The notes under the pieces: model-generated
Seen by the model: the letters and a program-made list of their open reading frames with translations, nothing else
The model's database searches: none
What the model was told of the DNA's origin: nothing
Shown: piece after piece, positions 5,545 through 12,342 of the stretch
Numbering within the stretch: the first letter of the stretch is position 1
Layout of the letters: each line of letters starts with the position of its first letter
Made by a program: the position numbers and the translations under genes
Source of the DNA: Candidatus Solibacter sp.
GTDB lineage: Bacteria > Acidobacteriota > Terriglobia > Bryobacterales > Bryobacteraceae
Assembly: GCA_017883345.1 (NCBI GenBank)
Contig: JADGNT010000058.1
Span: 1 to 12,342 of the forward strand
Length of the DNA: 12,342 nt
Direction of reading: 5' to 3'

Positions 5545-6958
5545 AGTGCCTGTGGCGCAGGCACTCGTGCCTGCCGTGTCGAGACTCGTCTCGACACTTT
5601 TTAAGAGCGTCCCCATGAGTGGGGACGCGGCAGGCAGGAGTGCCTGCGCCACATCCGGCTCCATGTCGATTCAGCTTGCCGTCATCCTGGTGCCGGTAGT
5701 GTTCGGCCTGATGGGTTTCGCGCTCGACCTGGGCCGTCTCTATCTGGTGCGCGGCGAACTCCATCAGGCGGCTGCCGCGGCCGCGATTGCCGCCGCCAAC
5801 CAGTTGATCGGCACCACGACGTCGCTCGATCACGCCGGCGCGGTAGCCACGCAGGCCATCGCGTTGAACAAGTACAATTTCGGTTCGCTGACCCTCGGGC
5901 AGGACGCCGGCAACCTGACCAGCACGGTCAACGACCCGGCCTACTTCTCTACCGTGGCCGGCGCCCTCGGTACCGATCCGAATGGCGCCAGCGCCGACGG
6001 CACTACCGCCCGCCACGTGCAGATCTCGGTCACCGCCGACGCGCCGCTGCTCTTCTGGAGCCTGCTCTCGCTGGGCGCCTCGCGCAAGACGCCGATCGCC
6101 GCGCAGGTCCTGGCCGGAGTCAGCGCGCCCTTGTGCACAGCCTGCGGCATCGAGCCCTTCGCCATCGCGGCCAAGGACCCGAGCGACCTGGTGAATTTCG
6201 GACTCGGCGACCCGGCGGCCGATGGCCATTACACCTTCTACTACAACTGCACCGGGACGGCGCCCACCTTCCTGCCCAACTCGGGGCAAGCCGCCCCATA
6301 CACCATCATCAATCGCTACGACGCGGCGAACACCACGGTCACCGACGAGACCGACCAGTTGTTCCGCCTCGGCGCCGCGGGACTGCTCTCCTCCACCACG
6401 CCCAACCCCACCGGCTCGCCGATTCCCCTGGGATGCGTGGGCATCGGCGATGCGCTCGAAGCCGTCTGGAGCAGCCCCACCTTCAGCGCCGTGCCGCCGC
6501 TCTGCTCAGGAGCCCTTCCCCCGGTGGCCCTGGCCGCACTGTGCGGCCTCTACTCGCGCTTCGACAACCAGACGCAGCCCGCCGCCTGCACTACGGGGGT
6601 CACCGATTACAGCGCGCTCCAGGCGGCCTTCCAGCCCGATACCGACATCGTCACCGGGCAGGCCGACATTTACGCCACCTACTCCGGCAACGGGCGGCGC
6701 GTGATCACGGTGCCGGTGGTGGACGCCCTGGCGCCCAATACGGCCACGCCGATGGTGGTGCTCGGCTTCCGCCAGTTCCTGGTGCAGCCCAACCCCGACG
6801 GCACGTTCTTCAATCCCTCCGACCCCAACGGCCGCTTCGTCGCGACCTACATCGGCAGCCCGATGCCGGTCAAGCAGGGGTACATCGACGACCGCTTCGG
6901 GCAGAGTTGCCCGGCTCCGGTGACTTCGGGCCCGGGGAAGGTGGTACTCCACCGATGA
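5519..6958 (+). CDS. TadG-like Flp pilus protein with repeat-derived N-terminal segment
   Basis: From the GTG this is a 479-residue protein. The conserved part begins SGSMSIQLAVILVPVVFGLM, one hydrophobic helix, then DLGRLYLVRGELHQAAAAA, the pattern of the TadE/TadG-like N-terminal domain. A large extracytoplasmic region follows, with a CxxC at residues 206-209 (CTAC) and further Cys residues. Between the start (ASRYRNN) and the helix, about 34 residues come from repeat copy 1 (5552-5652), which keeps the frame. I chose GTG 5519 because AGGA precedes it and because it puts basic residues ahead of the helix. ATG 5663 would remove both the charge and the Gly of the processing-like site. Starts at 5615 or 5663 remain possible. 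No vWA domain is evident. The TGA overlaps the next ATG. The likely role is a minor pilin or envelope anchor. Confidence 0.8.
   Translation: MASRYRNNRVPVAQALVPAVSRLVSTLFKSVPMSGDAAGRSACATSGSMSIQLAVILVPVVFGLMGFALDLGRLYLVRGELHQAAAAAAIAAANQLIGTTTSLDHAGAVATQAIALNKYNFGSLTLGQDAGNLTSTVNDPAYFSTVAGALGTDPNGASADGTTARHVQISVTADAPLLFWSLLSLGASRKTPIAAQVLAGVSAPLCTACGIEPFAIAAKDPSDLVNFGLGDPAADGHYTFYYNCTGTAPTFLPNSGQAAPYTIINRYDAANTTVTDETDQLFRLGAAGLLSSTTPNPTGSPIPLGCVGIGDALEAVWSSPTFSAVPPLCSGALPPVALAALCGLYSRFDNQTQPAACTTGVTDYSALQAAFQPDTDIVTGQADIYATYSGNGRRVITVPVVDALAPNTATPMVVLGFRQFLVQPNPDGTFFNPSDPNGRFVATYIGSPMPVKQGYIDDRFGQSCPAPVTSGPGKVVLHR
5552..5652. repeat. Nested palindromic repeat element, copy 1 (101 bp)
   Basis: The outer arms 5552-5575 (begins gtggcgcaggcactcgtgcc) and 5629-5652 are 24-base inverted repeats with one mismatch. 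Inside lie two independent hairpins. Hairpin A is gtgtcgagac/gtctcgacac at 5576-5585 and 5588-5597. Hairpin B is gcgtcccca/tggggacgc at 5607-5615 and 5620-5628. The whole could fold as a three-way junction in RNA or single-stranded DNA. It is stop-free in the tadG-like frame and in one antisense frame; both read VAQAL-type starts and SACAT-type ends. No transposase is present, so this is a non-autonomous or REP/MITE-like element by inference. Confidence 0.9.
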
Positions 6959-7455
6959 GGCGCGGGCGCAGCGGCAGCATGGCGATCGAACTGGCGATGT
7001 GGTTGCCGGTGATGTTCCTGCTGATCGGGGGCCTTATCCAGTTCGGCAAGATCACCTACATCTACTACTCGCTCGAGAAGACGATGACCACCATCGCCAG
7101 CTTACTGGCGGTGCAGAACGGGGTGAACTTCTGCCCCGATGCCGGCGACCCCACCATCACGGCGGCCATCCAGTTCGCGCTCACCGGGAGCACGGACGGC
7201 AGCGGCACGCCCGCCATCACCGGTCTCACCGCGGACATGATTACGGTGACCACGCAGTGCATCGATCCGGTGACCCTGACGCTGGGCGATTGCGCGGTGT
7301 CCGGCTGCGGCACGCCGGTGGGCGCCCAACGGCCGGACTTTATCACCGTTTCGATGCCCAACGGGTACATCGTGCAGCCGCGGATTCCGTATATCCTGGT
7401 GGACCCGATTCCGCTCAGGCCGAAGGCCGTGGTGGCATACGGAGGCGGATCGTGA
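6955..7455 (+). CDS. tadE: TadE-like pseudopilin (first)
   Basis: This 166-residue protein starts MRRGRSGSMAIELAMWLP. Gly7 is followed by S-M-A-I-E, giving Glu at +5 as in pseudopilins cut by a prepilin peptidase. A hydrophobic helix spans about 10-29. The extracytoplasmic part has four cysteines (60, 102, 113, 118), a C-x4-C pair at 113-118 and a following strand PDFITVSM. TadE-type proteins are minor pseudopilins needed for Flp pilus formation. ATG 6955 overlaps the upstream TGA, implying coupling with the TadG-like gene. A 145-nt gap holding repeat copy 2 follows. Confident as a TadE-like protein; which TadE/TadF orthologue is uncertain. Confidence 0.85.
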   Translation: MRRGRSGSMAIELAMWLPVMFLLIGGLIQFGKITYIYYSLEKTMTTIASLLAVQNGVNFCPDAGDPTITAAIQFALTGSTDGSGTPAITGLTADMITVTTQCIDPVTLTLGDCAVSGCGTPVGAQRPDFITVSMPNGYIVQPRIPYILVDPIPLRPKAVVAYGGGS

Positions 7456-7465
7456 GGATGCCCTG

Positions 7466-7590
7466 GTGGCGCAGGCACTCCTGCCTGCCGCGCCCCCACT
7501 CTTGGGGACGCTCTTGGTTCGACATCGTGTCACACCCGCAAACCGTGTCGAGACGAGTCTCGACACGGCAGGCAGGAGTGCCTGCGCCAC
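7466..7590. repeat. Nested palindromic repeat element, copy 2 (125 bp, inverted relative to copy 1)
   Basis: The outer arms 7466-7489 and 7567-7590 are perfect 24-base inverted repeats. The inner hairpins appear in the opposite order to copy 1. Hairpin B comes first (7490-7498 with 7503-7511, one mismatch), then a 33-base spacer, then hairpin A (7545-7554 with 7557-7566). The element is therefore in reverse orientation. Bases 7545-7590 match the reverse complement of 5552-5597 at 45 of 46 positions. It fills nearly all of the gap between the two tadE-like genes and is also stop-free in one frame on each strand. Confidence 0.9.
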
Positions 7591-7600
7591 GAGGGGTGTC

Positions 7601-8110
7601 ATGAAGCGCACCCGCCGTTCGGGACAGGCTTCGGTGGAATTCGCGCTGCTCTATGGCGCGGTGATTCTGCCGCTCACGTTTATGCTGGTGTTCGTCAGCG
7701 AGATGCTGTGGGTGTGGCACAGTGTGGTGGATTTCACGCGCGACGGCGCCAACTATGCGGCCACCCACTGCTGGATGGGCGATGCCACCAACGTCACTAA
7801 ATACATGACCACGCACGTGCCGCGCATGGTCGATATGGACAAATTCCAGAACGGCGAAGCGGGGCTCGAGGTCAGTTACTTTTCGCTCGACCCCGCCACC
7901 GGACAGCTCGCGCCGTTCAGTTGCGCATCGGGGGCCGATTGCAGCGCCAGTTGCGTTCCCGATGCGGTCACGGTGAGCGTCACCAGCTACCAGTTCACCA
8001 AGGGGCTTTCGACTTTTTTCCGATTGGCGCCGGTCACGATCCCGCCATTCGCCACCAGTATGCCGATGCAAAGCGCCGGATGCGACGAATCGGGAAACTG
8101 CCTGCCATGA
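7601..8110 (+). CDS. tadE: TadE-like pseudopilin (second)
   Basis: This 169-residue protein begins MKRTRRSGQASVEFALLYGA. Gly8 followed by Q-A-S-V-E-F gives Glu at +5, the classic TadE processing-like motif, and the helix runs to about residue 38. The periplasmic part carries six cysteines (57, 108, 114, 118, 161, 167), including DCSASC just before the strand DAVTVSV. I chose ATG 7601 because GAGGGG at 7591-7596 is a good ribosome binding site and the protein then starts with the usual basic stretch. The frame is open back to 7466, but that extension is entirely repeat DNA. cpaE follows after 12 nt. It differs clearly from the first tadE-like gene, so the two are diverged paralogues rather than a recent duplication. 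Confidence 0.88.
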   Translation: MKRTRRSGQASVEFALLYGAVILPLTFMLVFVSEMLWVWHSVVDFTRDGANYAATHCWMGDATNVTKYMTTHVPRMVDMDKFQNGEAGLEVSYFSLDPATGQLAPFSCASGADCSASCVPDAVTVSVTSYQFTKGLSTFFRLAPVTIPPFATSMPMQSAGCDESGNCLP

Positions 8111-8117
8111 GAAAGGA
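8111..8117 (+). promoter_or_regulatory. Ribosome binding site deciding the GTG start of cpaE
   Basis: GAAAGGA immediately follows the tadE stop and lies five bases before GTG 8123. It supports a non-ATG start at the natural N-terminus (PNTTLLVASSDEHF) of the receiver-like domain. Confidence 0.6.
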
Positions 8118-8122
8118 CATCC

Positions 8123-9313
8123 GTGCCTAATACGACTCTGTTGGTCGCTTCGAGCGACGAGCATTTCCGCGAAAGCGTGCGCGACAGCCTGATCAATCTT
8201 CCCGAGGCGAAGATCGTCGCCGAATACCAGGAAGTGGCGGCCAACCTCTACATTCGCGTGCTGCAGGATCTGGAGCGCCATCCCCACGCCGGCCTCATCG
8301 TCGATATTTCGGGCGATCCCGAGGGCGCCATCAAGGCCATCGAGAAAGCCAAGCAGGCGGCGCCGGACCTGTTCGTGATGGTGAGCAACTTCAGCGCGGA
8401 TGGCGAGACGGTGATCCAGTGCATGCGCGCCGGGGCCAATGAATTCCTGCTCCAGCCCATCAAACGCACCGAATTCCGCGAGGCTATGAGCCGGCTGGAG
8501 CACGCGCCGCGCCACGGCGCCGCCGGCGTCAGCAAGCTGGGCAAGATCTACACCTTCATCGGTACCAAGGGCGGCGTGGGAACCACCACCATGGCGGTCA
8601 ACTTCGCCAGCGTCATGGCGCAGCGCAAGATTTCGACCGTCGCCATCGACCTGGATTGGATCGGCAACGACGTGGCCATGCAACTGGGCGCCTCGCCGCA
8701 ATACACCCTCATGGAAGTCGGCGAGAACCTGGAGCGCCTGGACCAGGCGCTGTTCGAAGGCTTCGTGACGCGCGACCCGCTGGGCTTCTTCCTGGTGGGG
8801 CCGCCGGACGCGCTGGAACAGAGCGGCCACTTCAGCGATCACCAGTTGCGCGAGTTCGCCACCTTCCTGGTGGAGAAGTACGACGCCATCGTGGTCGATG
8901 GCGGACGCAATATCTCGAACGACCTCGTCCTGGCGGCGGCGCAGGTCTCGGCGGCGGTCTTCCTGGTGATCGACCAGGAGTTTCCGTCCATCCGCAACGC
9001 GCAGCGCTACATCGGCTTCCTGATGCGCATGGGCTTCAACCAGGATCAGATCCGGGTGGTGGTCAACCGCTACACCAAGAAGATCTCCGCCAATCAGGCC
9101 AGCCTGGAGCAGATCCAGCAGACGCTGAACCAAGCCGTGTTCTACGGAATTCCGAATTCTCCGGCGGTGATCGCATCCATCAACAAGGGCCGCCCGTTCG
9201 TGGCCAATCGCGAACTGGCGGGCGATCTGGACCGCGTTTTCCGCGCCTTCGTCGATAAAGCTACCGGCGGCAAGAAGGCCAAAGCTACCGACGCCATGGA
9301 GAAGACGGCATAA
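8123..9313 (+). CDS. cpaE: Pilus localisation ATPase-like protein CpaE/TadZ
   Basis: This 396-residue MinD/ParA-type protein is thought to place the Tad machine at its cellular site. Residues 1-125 form an atypical receiver-like domain (TTLLVASSDEHF; Asp61 in GLIVDISG at the usual phospho-acceptor position; QPI near 111). A P-loop domain follows: FIGTKGGVGTTTMAVNFASV, with Lys149 starting KGGVGTTT. The lysine normally found after the last Gly (KGGxGK) is Thr, the deviant Walker A seen in CpaE/TadZ. Next come AIDLDWIGND (174-183) and DAIVVDGG. Translation starts at GTG 8123 after GAAAGGA. It lies 12 nt after tadE and 12 nt before cpaF. Length is normal. Confidence 0.93.
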   Translation: MPNTTLLVASSDEHFRESVRDSLINLPEAKIVAEYQEVAANLYIRVLQDLERHPHAGLIVDISGDPEGAIKAIEKAKQAAPDLFVMVSNFSADGETVIQCMRAGANEFLLQPIKRTEFREAMSRLEHAPRHGAAGVSKLGKIYTFIGTKGGVGTTTMAVNFASVMAQRKISTVAIDLDWIGNDVAMQLGASPQYTLMEVGENLERLDQALFEGFVTRDPLGFFLVGPPDALEQSGHFSDHQLREFATFLVEKYDAIVVDGGRNISNDLVLAAAQVSAAVFLVIDQEFPSIRNAQRYIGFLMRMGFNQDQIRVVVNRYTKKISANQASLEQIQQTLNQAVFYGIPNSPAVIASINKGRPFVANRELAGDLDRVFRAFVDKATGGKKAKATDAMEKTA

Positions 9314-9325
9314 TGAAAGCACACC

Positions 9326-10642
9326 ATGGGTAGCCGAAGCGTTGTCCGTCCCGGATCGGGAGCCGACCGTTGGTTCGAATTGAAAAGCCAGGTTCACTCG
9401 AAGCTGGTGAACTCGCTGACCCCCGAACAGCTCAAAGACCTGAACAAGGATAGCGTCCGCGGGCAGGTGGGCACGGTCGTCGAGAAGCTCATCATCGACG
9501 AGTCGCTGCCCATGACGATGGGCGAGCGCGAGAAACTGACCGAGGAAATTCTCGATGAAGTGTTCGGCCTGGGCCCGCTGGAGGTTCTGCTCAAGGACCC
9601 CTCGATCTCCGACATCATGGTCAACGGCTTCGACAACGTGTACGTGGAACGGGCCGGCCGCGTGGTGGAGACCAACATCCGCTTCAAGGACCACGCGCAC
9701 GTGCGCATGATCATCGAGCGCATCGTGAGCGCCATCGGCCGCCGCATCGACGATTCGTCGCCCATTGTGGACGCCCGCCTGGCCGATGGCTCGCGCGTCT
9801 GCGCGGTGATCCCGCCGCTCTCGCTGATCGGCCCGGTGATGTCGATCCGCCGCTACGGCAAGCGGGTGCTCACCACCGAGGACCTGATCAAGAACCAGAC
9901 CTTCACCACCGGCATGCTGGATTTCATGAGCGGCTGCGTGGAAGCGCGGTTGAACATTGTGATCTCGGGCGGTTCGGGCTCGGGCAAGACCACCATGCTG
10001 AACACGCTCTCCCGGTTCATACCGGAGGAAGAACGCATCGTCACCATCGAAGATACCGCCGAACTGAATCTGCAACAGGGGCACGTGGTGCGTTTGGAAA
10101 CGCGCCCGCCCAACATCGAAGGCGCGGGCGCCATCACGCAGCGCGATCTGCTGATCAACACGCTGCGTATGCGGCCCGACCGCATCATCGTGGGCGAATC
10201 GCGCGGTCCCGAAGCGTTGGACATGTTGCAGGCCATGAACACGGGCCACGACGGTTCCATGACCACGGTGCACGCCAACACCGCGCGCGACGCGTTCTCG
10301 CGGCTGGAGACCATGGTCATGATGGCCAGCCAGCACGTGCCGGATAAAGTCATCCGCCAGCAACTGGCGAGCGCGATCAACATTGTGGTGCATTGTAACC
10401 GCCTGGCGGACGGTTCGCGCCGGGTGACGGGCATCGCCGAGGTGGTGGGGGTGGAGCACGATCTGGTGGAGATGCAGGACCTGTTCGAATTCGAGCGCAC
10501 CGGCATCAGCCCGCGCGGCAAGGTGGTCGGCTTCTTTCGCGGCAGCGGCAACACGCCGCTCTGCCTGGAGCGCCTGAAATCGTACGGCATCCATCTGCCG
10601 CTCGCCATCTTCCACGAGACGCACGAGGTGAAAGAGAAATAG
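9326..10642 (+). CDS. cpaF: Flp pilus assembly/secretion ATPase CpaF/TadA
   Basis: This 438-residue type II/IV secretion ATPase powers Flp pilus assembly as a hexamer at the inner membrane. An N-terminal domain (1-200) contains LGPLEVLLKDPSISDIMVNG. Walker A GGSGSGKTT lies at 215-223, an acidic box IEDTAELNL at 241-249, the Walker B region RPDRIIVGESRGPEALDML at 283-301, and a His box TGHDGSMTTVHANT at 306-319. All catalytic elements are present. ATG 9326 is 12 nt after cpaE. An earlier ATG at 9313 in another frame stops at once. No strong ribosome binding site is visible, so translation may depend on coupling with cpaE. The stop directly abuts the tadB ATG. Confidence 0.97.
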   Translation: MGSRSVVRPGSGADRWFELKSQVHSKLVNSLTPEQLKDLNKDSVRGQVGTVVEKLIIDESLPMTMGEREKLTEEILDEVFGLGPLEVLLKDPSISDIMVNGFDNVYVERAGRVVETNIRFKDHAHVRMIIERIVSAIGRRIDDSSPIVDARLADGSRVCAVIPPLSLIGPVMSIRRYGKRVLTTEDLIKNQTFTTGMLDFMSGCVEARLNIVISGGSGSGKTTMLNTLSRFIPEEERIVTIEDTAELNLQQGHVVRLETRPPNIEGAGAITQRDLLINTLRMRPDRIIVGESRGPEALDMLQAMNTGHDGSMTTVHANTARDAFSRLETMVMMASQHVPDKVIRQQLASAINIVVHCNRLADGSRRVTGIAEVVGVEHDLVEMQDLFEFERTGISPRGKVVGFFRGSGNTPLCLERLKSYGIHLPLAIFHETHEVKEK

Positions 10643-11620
10643 ATGGGCAGTCTGGGCTTCTTCCTGATTACCGGCGTGCTCTTCTCGATCGCGTTATACG
10701 CGGCGGGCTATTACGTGTGGAGCGTGCCGGAGCAGGAAGCCTCGGACCGGCTGGGCAGCCGTTTGCGCGAACTGCGCGCGCACATGCGCGGCCGCAACCA
10801 GAAGGCGCCGGAACTGCTGCGCCAGGAGCATCGCGGGCAGTTCGCCTTCCTGGGCGACCTGGTGACCTGGGTGGGCATGCTGCGGCGTTTGCAGACCGTC
10901 ATCGATCAGGCCAACCTGAAATACCGCGCAGCCGACGTGTTTGGGCTCAGCGTGGCGCTGGCGGTGTGCTGTTTTCTGTTGACCACGCTGTTCGGCATGA
11001 TGTTCTTCCTGCGGATTCTGTTCGCGGCGATCCTGGGCTTTGCGCCGGCAGTCTACATCCTGCAAAAGCGGTCGCGGCGGATGAAGAAGTTCGAAGAGCA
11101 ACTGCCCGACGCGATCGACCTGTTCACCCGCACCATGCGCGCCGGCCACAACATCCACTCAGGTCTAGAGACCATCGCCACGGAGACCAGCGACCCGGTG
11201 AAGATGGAGTTCAAGAAGCTGATGGAAGAGCTGGCGCTGGGCTCGCAGGTGGAACCCGCGCTGCATGAATTGGGCAAGCGCGTGCCACTGCTCGACCTGA
11301 AGTTTTTCATCACCAGCCTGATCTTGCAGCGGCAGACCGGCGCCAACATGGTCAGCGTGCTGGAGAACCTCTCGACCCTGGTGCGCGAGCGCCTGAACAT
11401 GGCGGCCAAACTGAAGGCGCACACCGCGCAGCAGCGTTTTTCGGCCGCCCTGCTGTGCTGCCTGCCGCTGGTGGTGGGCATCGGCTTCTATATTCTGAAG
11501 CCGGATTATGTGCGGCTGCTGTGGACCGATCCGGTGGGCATCAAGTTCTTCACCTACGCCATCTGTTCGGAGATCGTGGGTATTCTGGTGATCCGCAAGC
11601 TGGCTAACGTCAAGGTATGA
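10643..11620 (+). CDS. tadB: Inner-membrane platform protein TadB
   Basis: This 325-residue type II secretion system F-domain protein forms the inner-membrane platform with TadC. One helix lies at about 3-26. A cytoplasmic stretch contains RRLQTVIDQANLKYRAADVF, then helices at about 100-118 and 120-140. The F domain at about 155-250 carries LPDAIDLFTRTMRAGHNIHS and a GANMVSVLENLSTLVRER region, and two C-terminal helices lie at about 265-288 and 305-322. ATG 10643 directly follows the cpaF TAG with no spacer, and the upstream GAGGTGAAAGAG is purine-rich. Length and topology are typical. The TGA overlaps the strong ribosome binding site of tadC. Confidence 0.95.
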   Translation: MGSLGFFLITGVLFSIALYAAGYYVWSVPEQEASDRLGSRLRELRAHMRGRNQKAPELLRQEHRGQFAFLGDLVTWVGMLRRLQTVIDQANLKYRAADVFGLSVALAVCCFLLTTLFGMMFFLRILFAAILGFAPAVYILQKRSRRMKKFEEQLPDAIDLFTRTMRAGHNIHSGLETIATETSDPVKMEFKKLMEELALGSQVEPALHELGKRVPLLDLKFFITSLILQRQTGANMVSVLENLSTLVRERLNMAAKLKAHTAQQRFSAALLCCLPLVVGIGFYILKPDYVRLLWTDPVGIKFFTYAICSEIVGILVIRKLANVKV

Positions 11621-11625
11621 GGAGG
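11620..11625 (+). promoter_or_regulatory. Consensus ribosome binding site of tadC
   Basis: AGGAGG begins within the tadB TGA and ends eight bases before ATG 11634. It is the strongest Shine-Dalgarno match noted in the window and fixes the tadC start. Confidence 0.8.
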
Positions 11626-11633
11626 ACGCTTGG

Positions 11634-12342
11634 ATGGCGATAGTGACCGACCTGCTCCTCTTCCTGTTCACCGGGGCGACGCTGACGCTGCTGCTGTGGA
11701 CCAGCATCGAACTCTTCCGCGCGCAGGACGACCCGTTGAGCGATCGGCTGGAAGGACTGCAATCGCAGGCCATGGTGGTGGCGGCGCGGGCCACGCGGCG
11801 CAAGAAATCGGCGCAGGGCCTGGACCGGTTCCTGTATATCATCGCGCTGGTCCCCGGCGGCGAGGACTGGATGAACGGGACGGAAAAACTGCTGGCGCAG
11901 GCGGGCATCCGGCGCAAGAGCGCGCTGGCGCTGTACTCGATTTTCGTGCTGCTGTTCGTGTTCGCGCTTTCGGCGGGCACGGTCTACCTGCAACGCAACA
12001 ACCCCAACGGCCCGGTGTCGCTGATCGGCGGCCTGGTGGCGGCGTTCCTGCTGGGCTTCATCCTGCCCAAGCAGATTCTGTACCGGCTGGTGAAGAGCTA
12101 TCGCACCAAGCTGCAGGAGGCGCTGCCCGACACGGTGGACCTGCTGGGCATCGTGCTGGGCACCGGGTTGGGCCTGGATCAGGCGATGATGCGGGTGAGC
12201 GAGGAGATGCAGTACATCTACCCGGAGCTGGCCAACGAATTCGCCACGGTGGTGATGCAGGTGCGCGCCGGGCAGGAGCGCGGGAAGAGCTTCAACCAGT
12301 TCGTGCGGCGGACGGGGATCGAGGACATCAAGAGTCTGGCGG
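11634..12342 (+). CDS. tadC: Inner-membrane platform protein TadC, 3' end missing
   Basis: The frame runs open from ATG 11634 to the window end, giving 236 residues of a protein that normally has about 300. It begins MAIVTDLLLFLFTGATLTLL (helix 1). A cytoplasmic linker contains EKLLAQAGIRRKSALALYS, then two helices follow at about residues 102-119 and 127-145. The F domain opens with LQEALPDTVDLLGIVLGTGL and continues through GQERGKSFNQFVRRTGIEDI. It resembles TadB in layout, as expected for the TadB/TadC pair. It follows tadB by 13 nt with AGGAGG at 11620-11625. Confidence 0.93.
   Translation, partial: MAIVTDLLLFLFTGATLTLLLWTSIELFRAQDDPLSDRLEGLQSQAMVVAARATRRKKSAQGLDRFLYIIALVPGGEDWMNGTEKLLAQAGIRRKSALALYSIFVLLFVFALSAGTVYLQRNNPNGPVSLIGGLVAAFLLGFILPKQILYRLVKSYRTKLQEALPDTVDLLGIVLGTGLGLDQAMMRVSEEMQYIYPELANEFATVVMQVRAGQERGKSFNQFVRRTGIEDIKSLA

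Noticed and set aside
5576..5628. Hairpins of the repeat as rho-independent terminators
   Set aside because: The T-rich stretch after hairpin A is short (ttttt then aa), and both hairpins are nested parts of a palindromic element lying in an open coding frame.
5552..5652. CRISPR repeats or tRNA-like gene
   Set aside because: The nested stems resemble a branched fold, but there is no regular spacer array, no T-loop or anticodon-stem consensus, and the second copy has a different internal length and orientation.
6133..6954. Upstream in-frame extension of the first TadE-like gene
   Set aside because: It overlaps the TadG-like gene in another frame and reads as Arg/Pro/His-rich shadow. The ATG at 6955 has the ATGA overlap and a proper pseudopilin N-terminus.
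7466..7600. Repeat-derived N-terminal extension of the second TadE-like protein
   Set aside because: ATG 7601 has a good GAGGGG ribosome binding site and a normal basic TadE leader, so the open frame through copy 2 is probably not translated as part of this protein.
7415..10624. Very long open frame on the minus strand opposite tadE, cpaE and cpaF
   Set aside because: It is antisense to genes with clear family motifs and reads as a His/Arg/Asp-rich peptide without recognisable domains. Such frames arise from GC-rich codon use on the other strand.

Overview
All recognisable genes are on the + strand and form one tightly packed Tad (tight adherence / Flp type IVc pilus) cluster, cut at both ends. 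High GC, this gene order (several TadE/TadG-type genes, then cpaE-cpaF-tadB-tadC) and two kinds of dispersed palindromic repeat suggest an acidobacterium of the Bryobacterales/Solibacter type. That assignment is inference from gene content and remembered repeat-encoded peptides, not from a marker gene.

Layout: 1-327 is the 3' part of a DUF192 gene. 324-1313 is a TPR protein resembling TadD. 1328-1510 is the Flp major pilin. 1523-3076 is a multi-spanning GT-C-like membrane protein carrying an in-frame repeat insertion. 3173-4102 is CpaB/RcpC and 4099-5544 is the CpaC/RcpA secretin. 5519-6958 is a TadG-like protein, followed by two TadE-like pseudopilins (6955-7455, 7601-8110). Then come CpaE/TadZ (8123-9313), the CpaF/TadA ATPase (9326-10642), TadB (10643-11620) and the first 236 codons of TadC (11634 to the window end). 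Most junctions are ATGA overlaps or gaps of 0-14 nt, so co-transcription is likely. Two exceptions, the cpaC/tadG and tadE/tadE junctions, hold copies of one nested palindromic repeat; the third is a 96-nt gap before cpaB.

How the parts work together (family knowledge): CpaF powers assembly on the TadB/TadC inner-membrane platform. CpaE helps place the machine. Flp is the fibre subunit and the TadE/G proteins are minor pseudopilins or anchors. CpaC is the outer-membrane channel, CpaB its periplasmic partner, and TadD a TPR assembly factor. A prepilin peptidase (TadV/CpaA) is required but is not in the window.

The least ordinary content is the repeat biology. Nested inverted repeats have entered the operon three times and left reading frames open. 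One apparently supplies about 34 residues near the N-terminus of the TadG-like protein, and another about 58 residues inside the membrane glycosyltransferase-like protein. The two copies of the first element are in opposite orientation and flank tadG-tadE. I see no tRNA, rRNA, CRISPR array, transposase or convincing rho-independent terminator. No gene-free stretch exceeds 300 bases.
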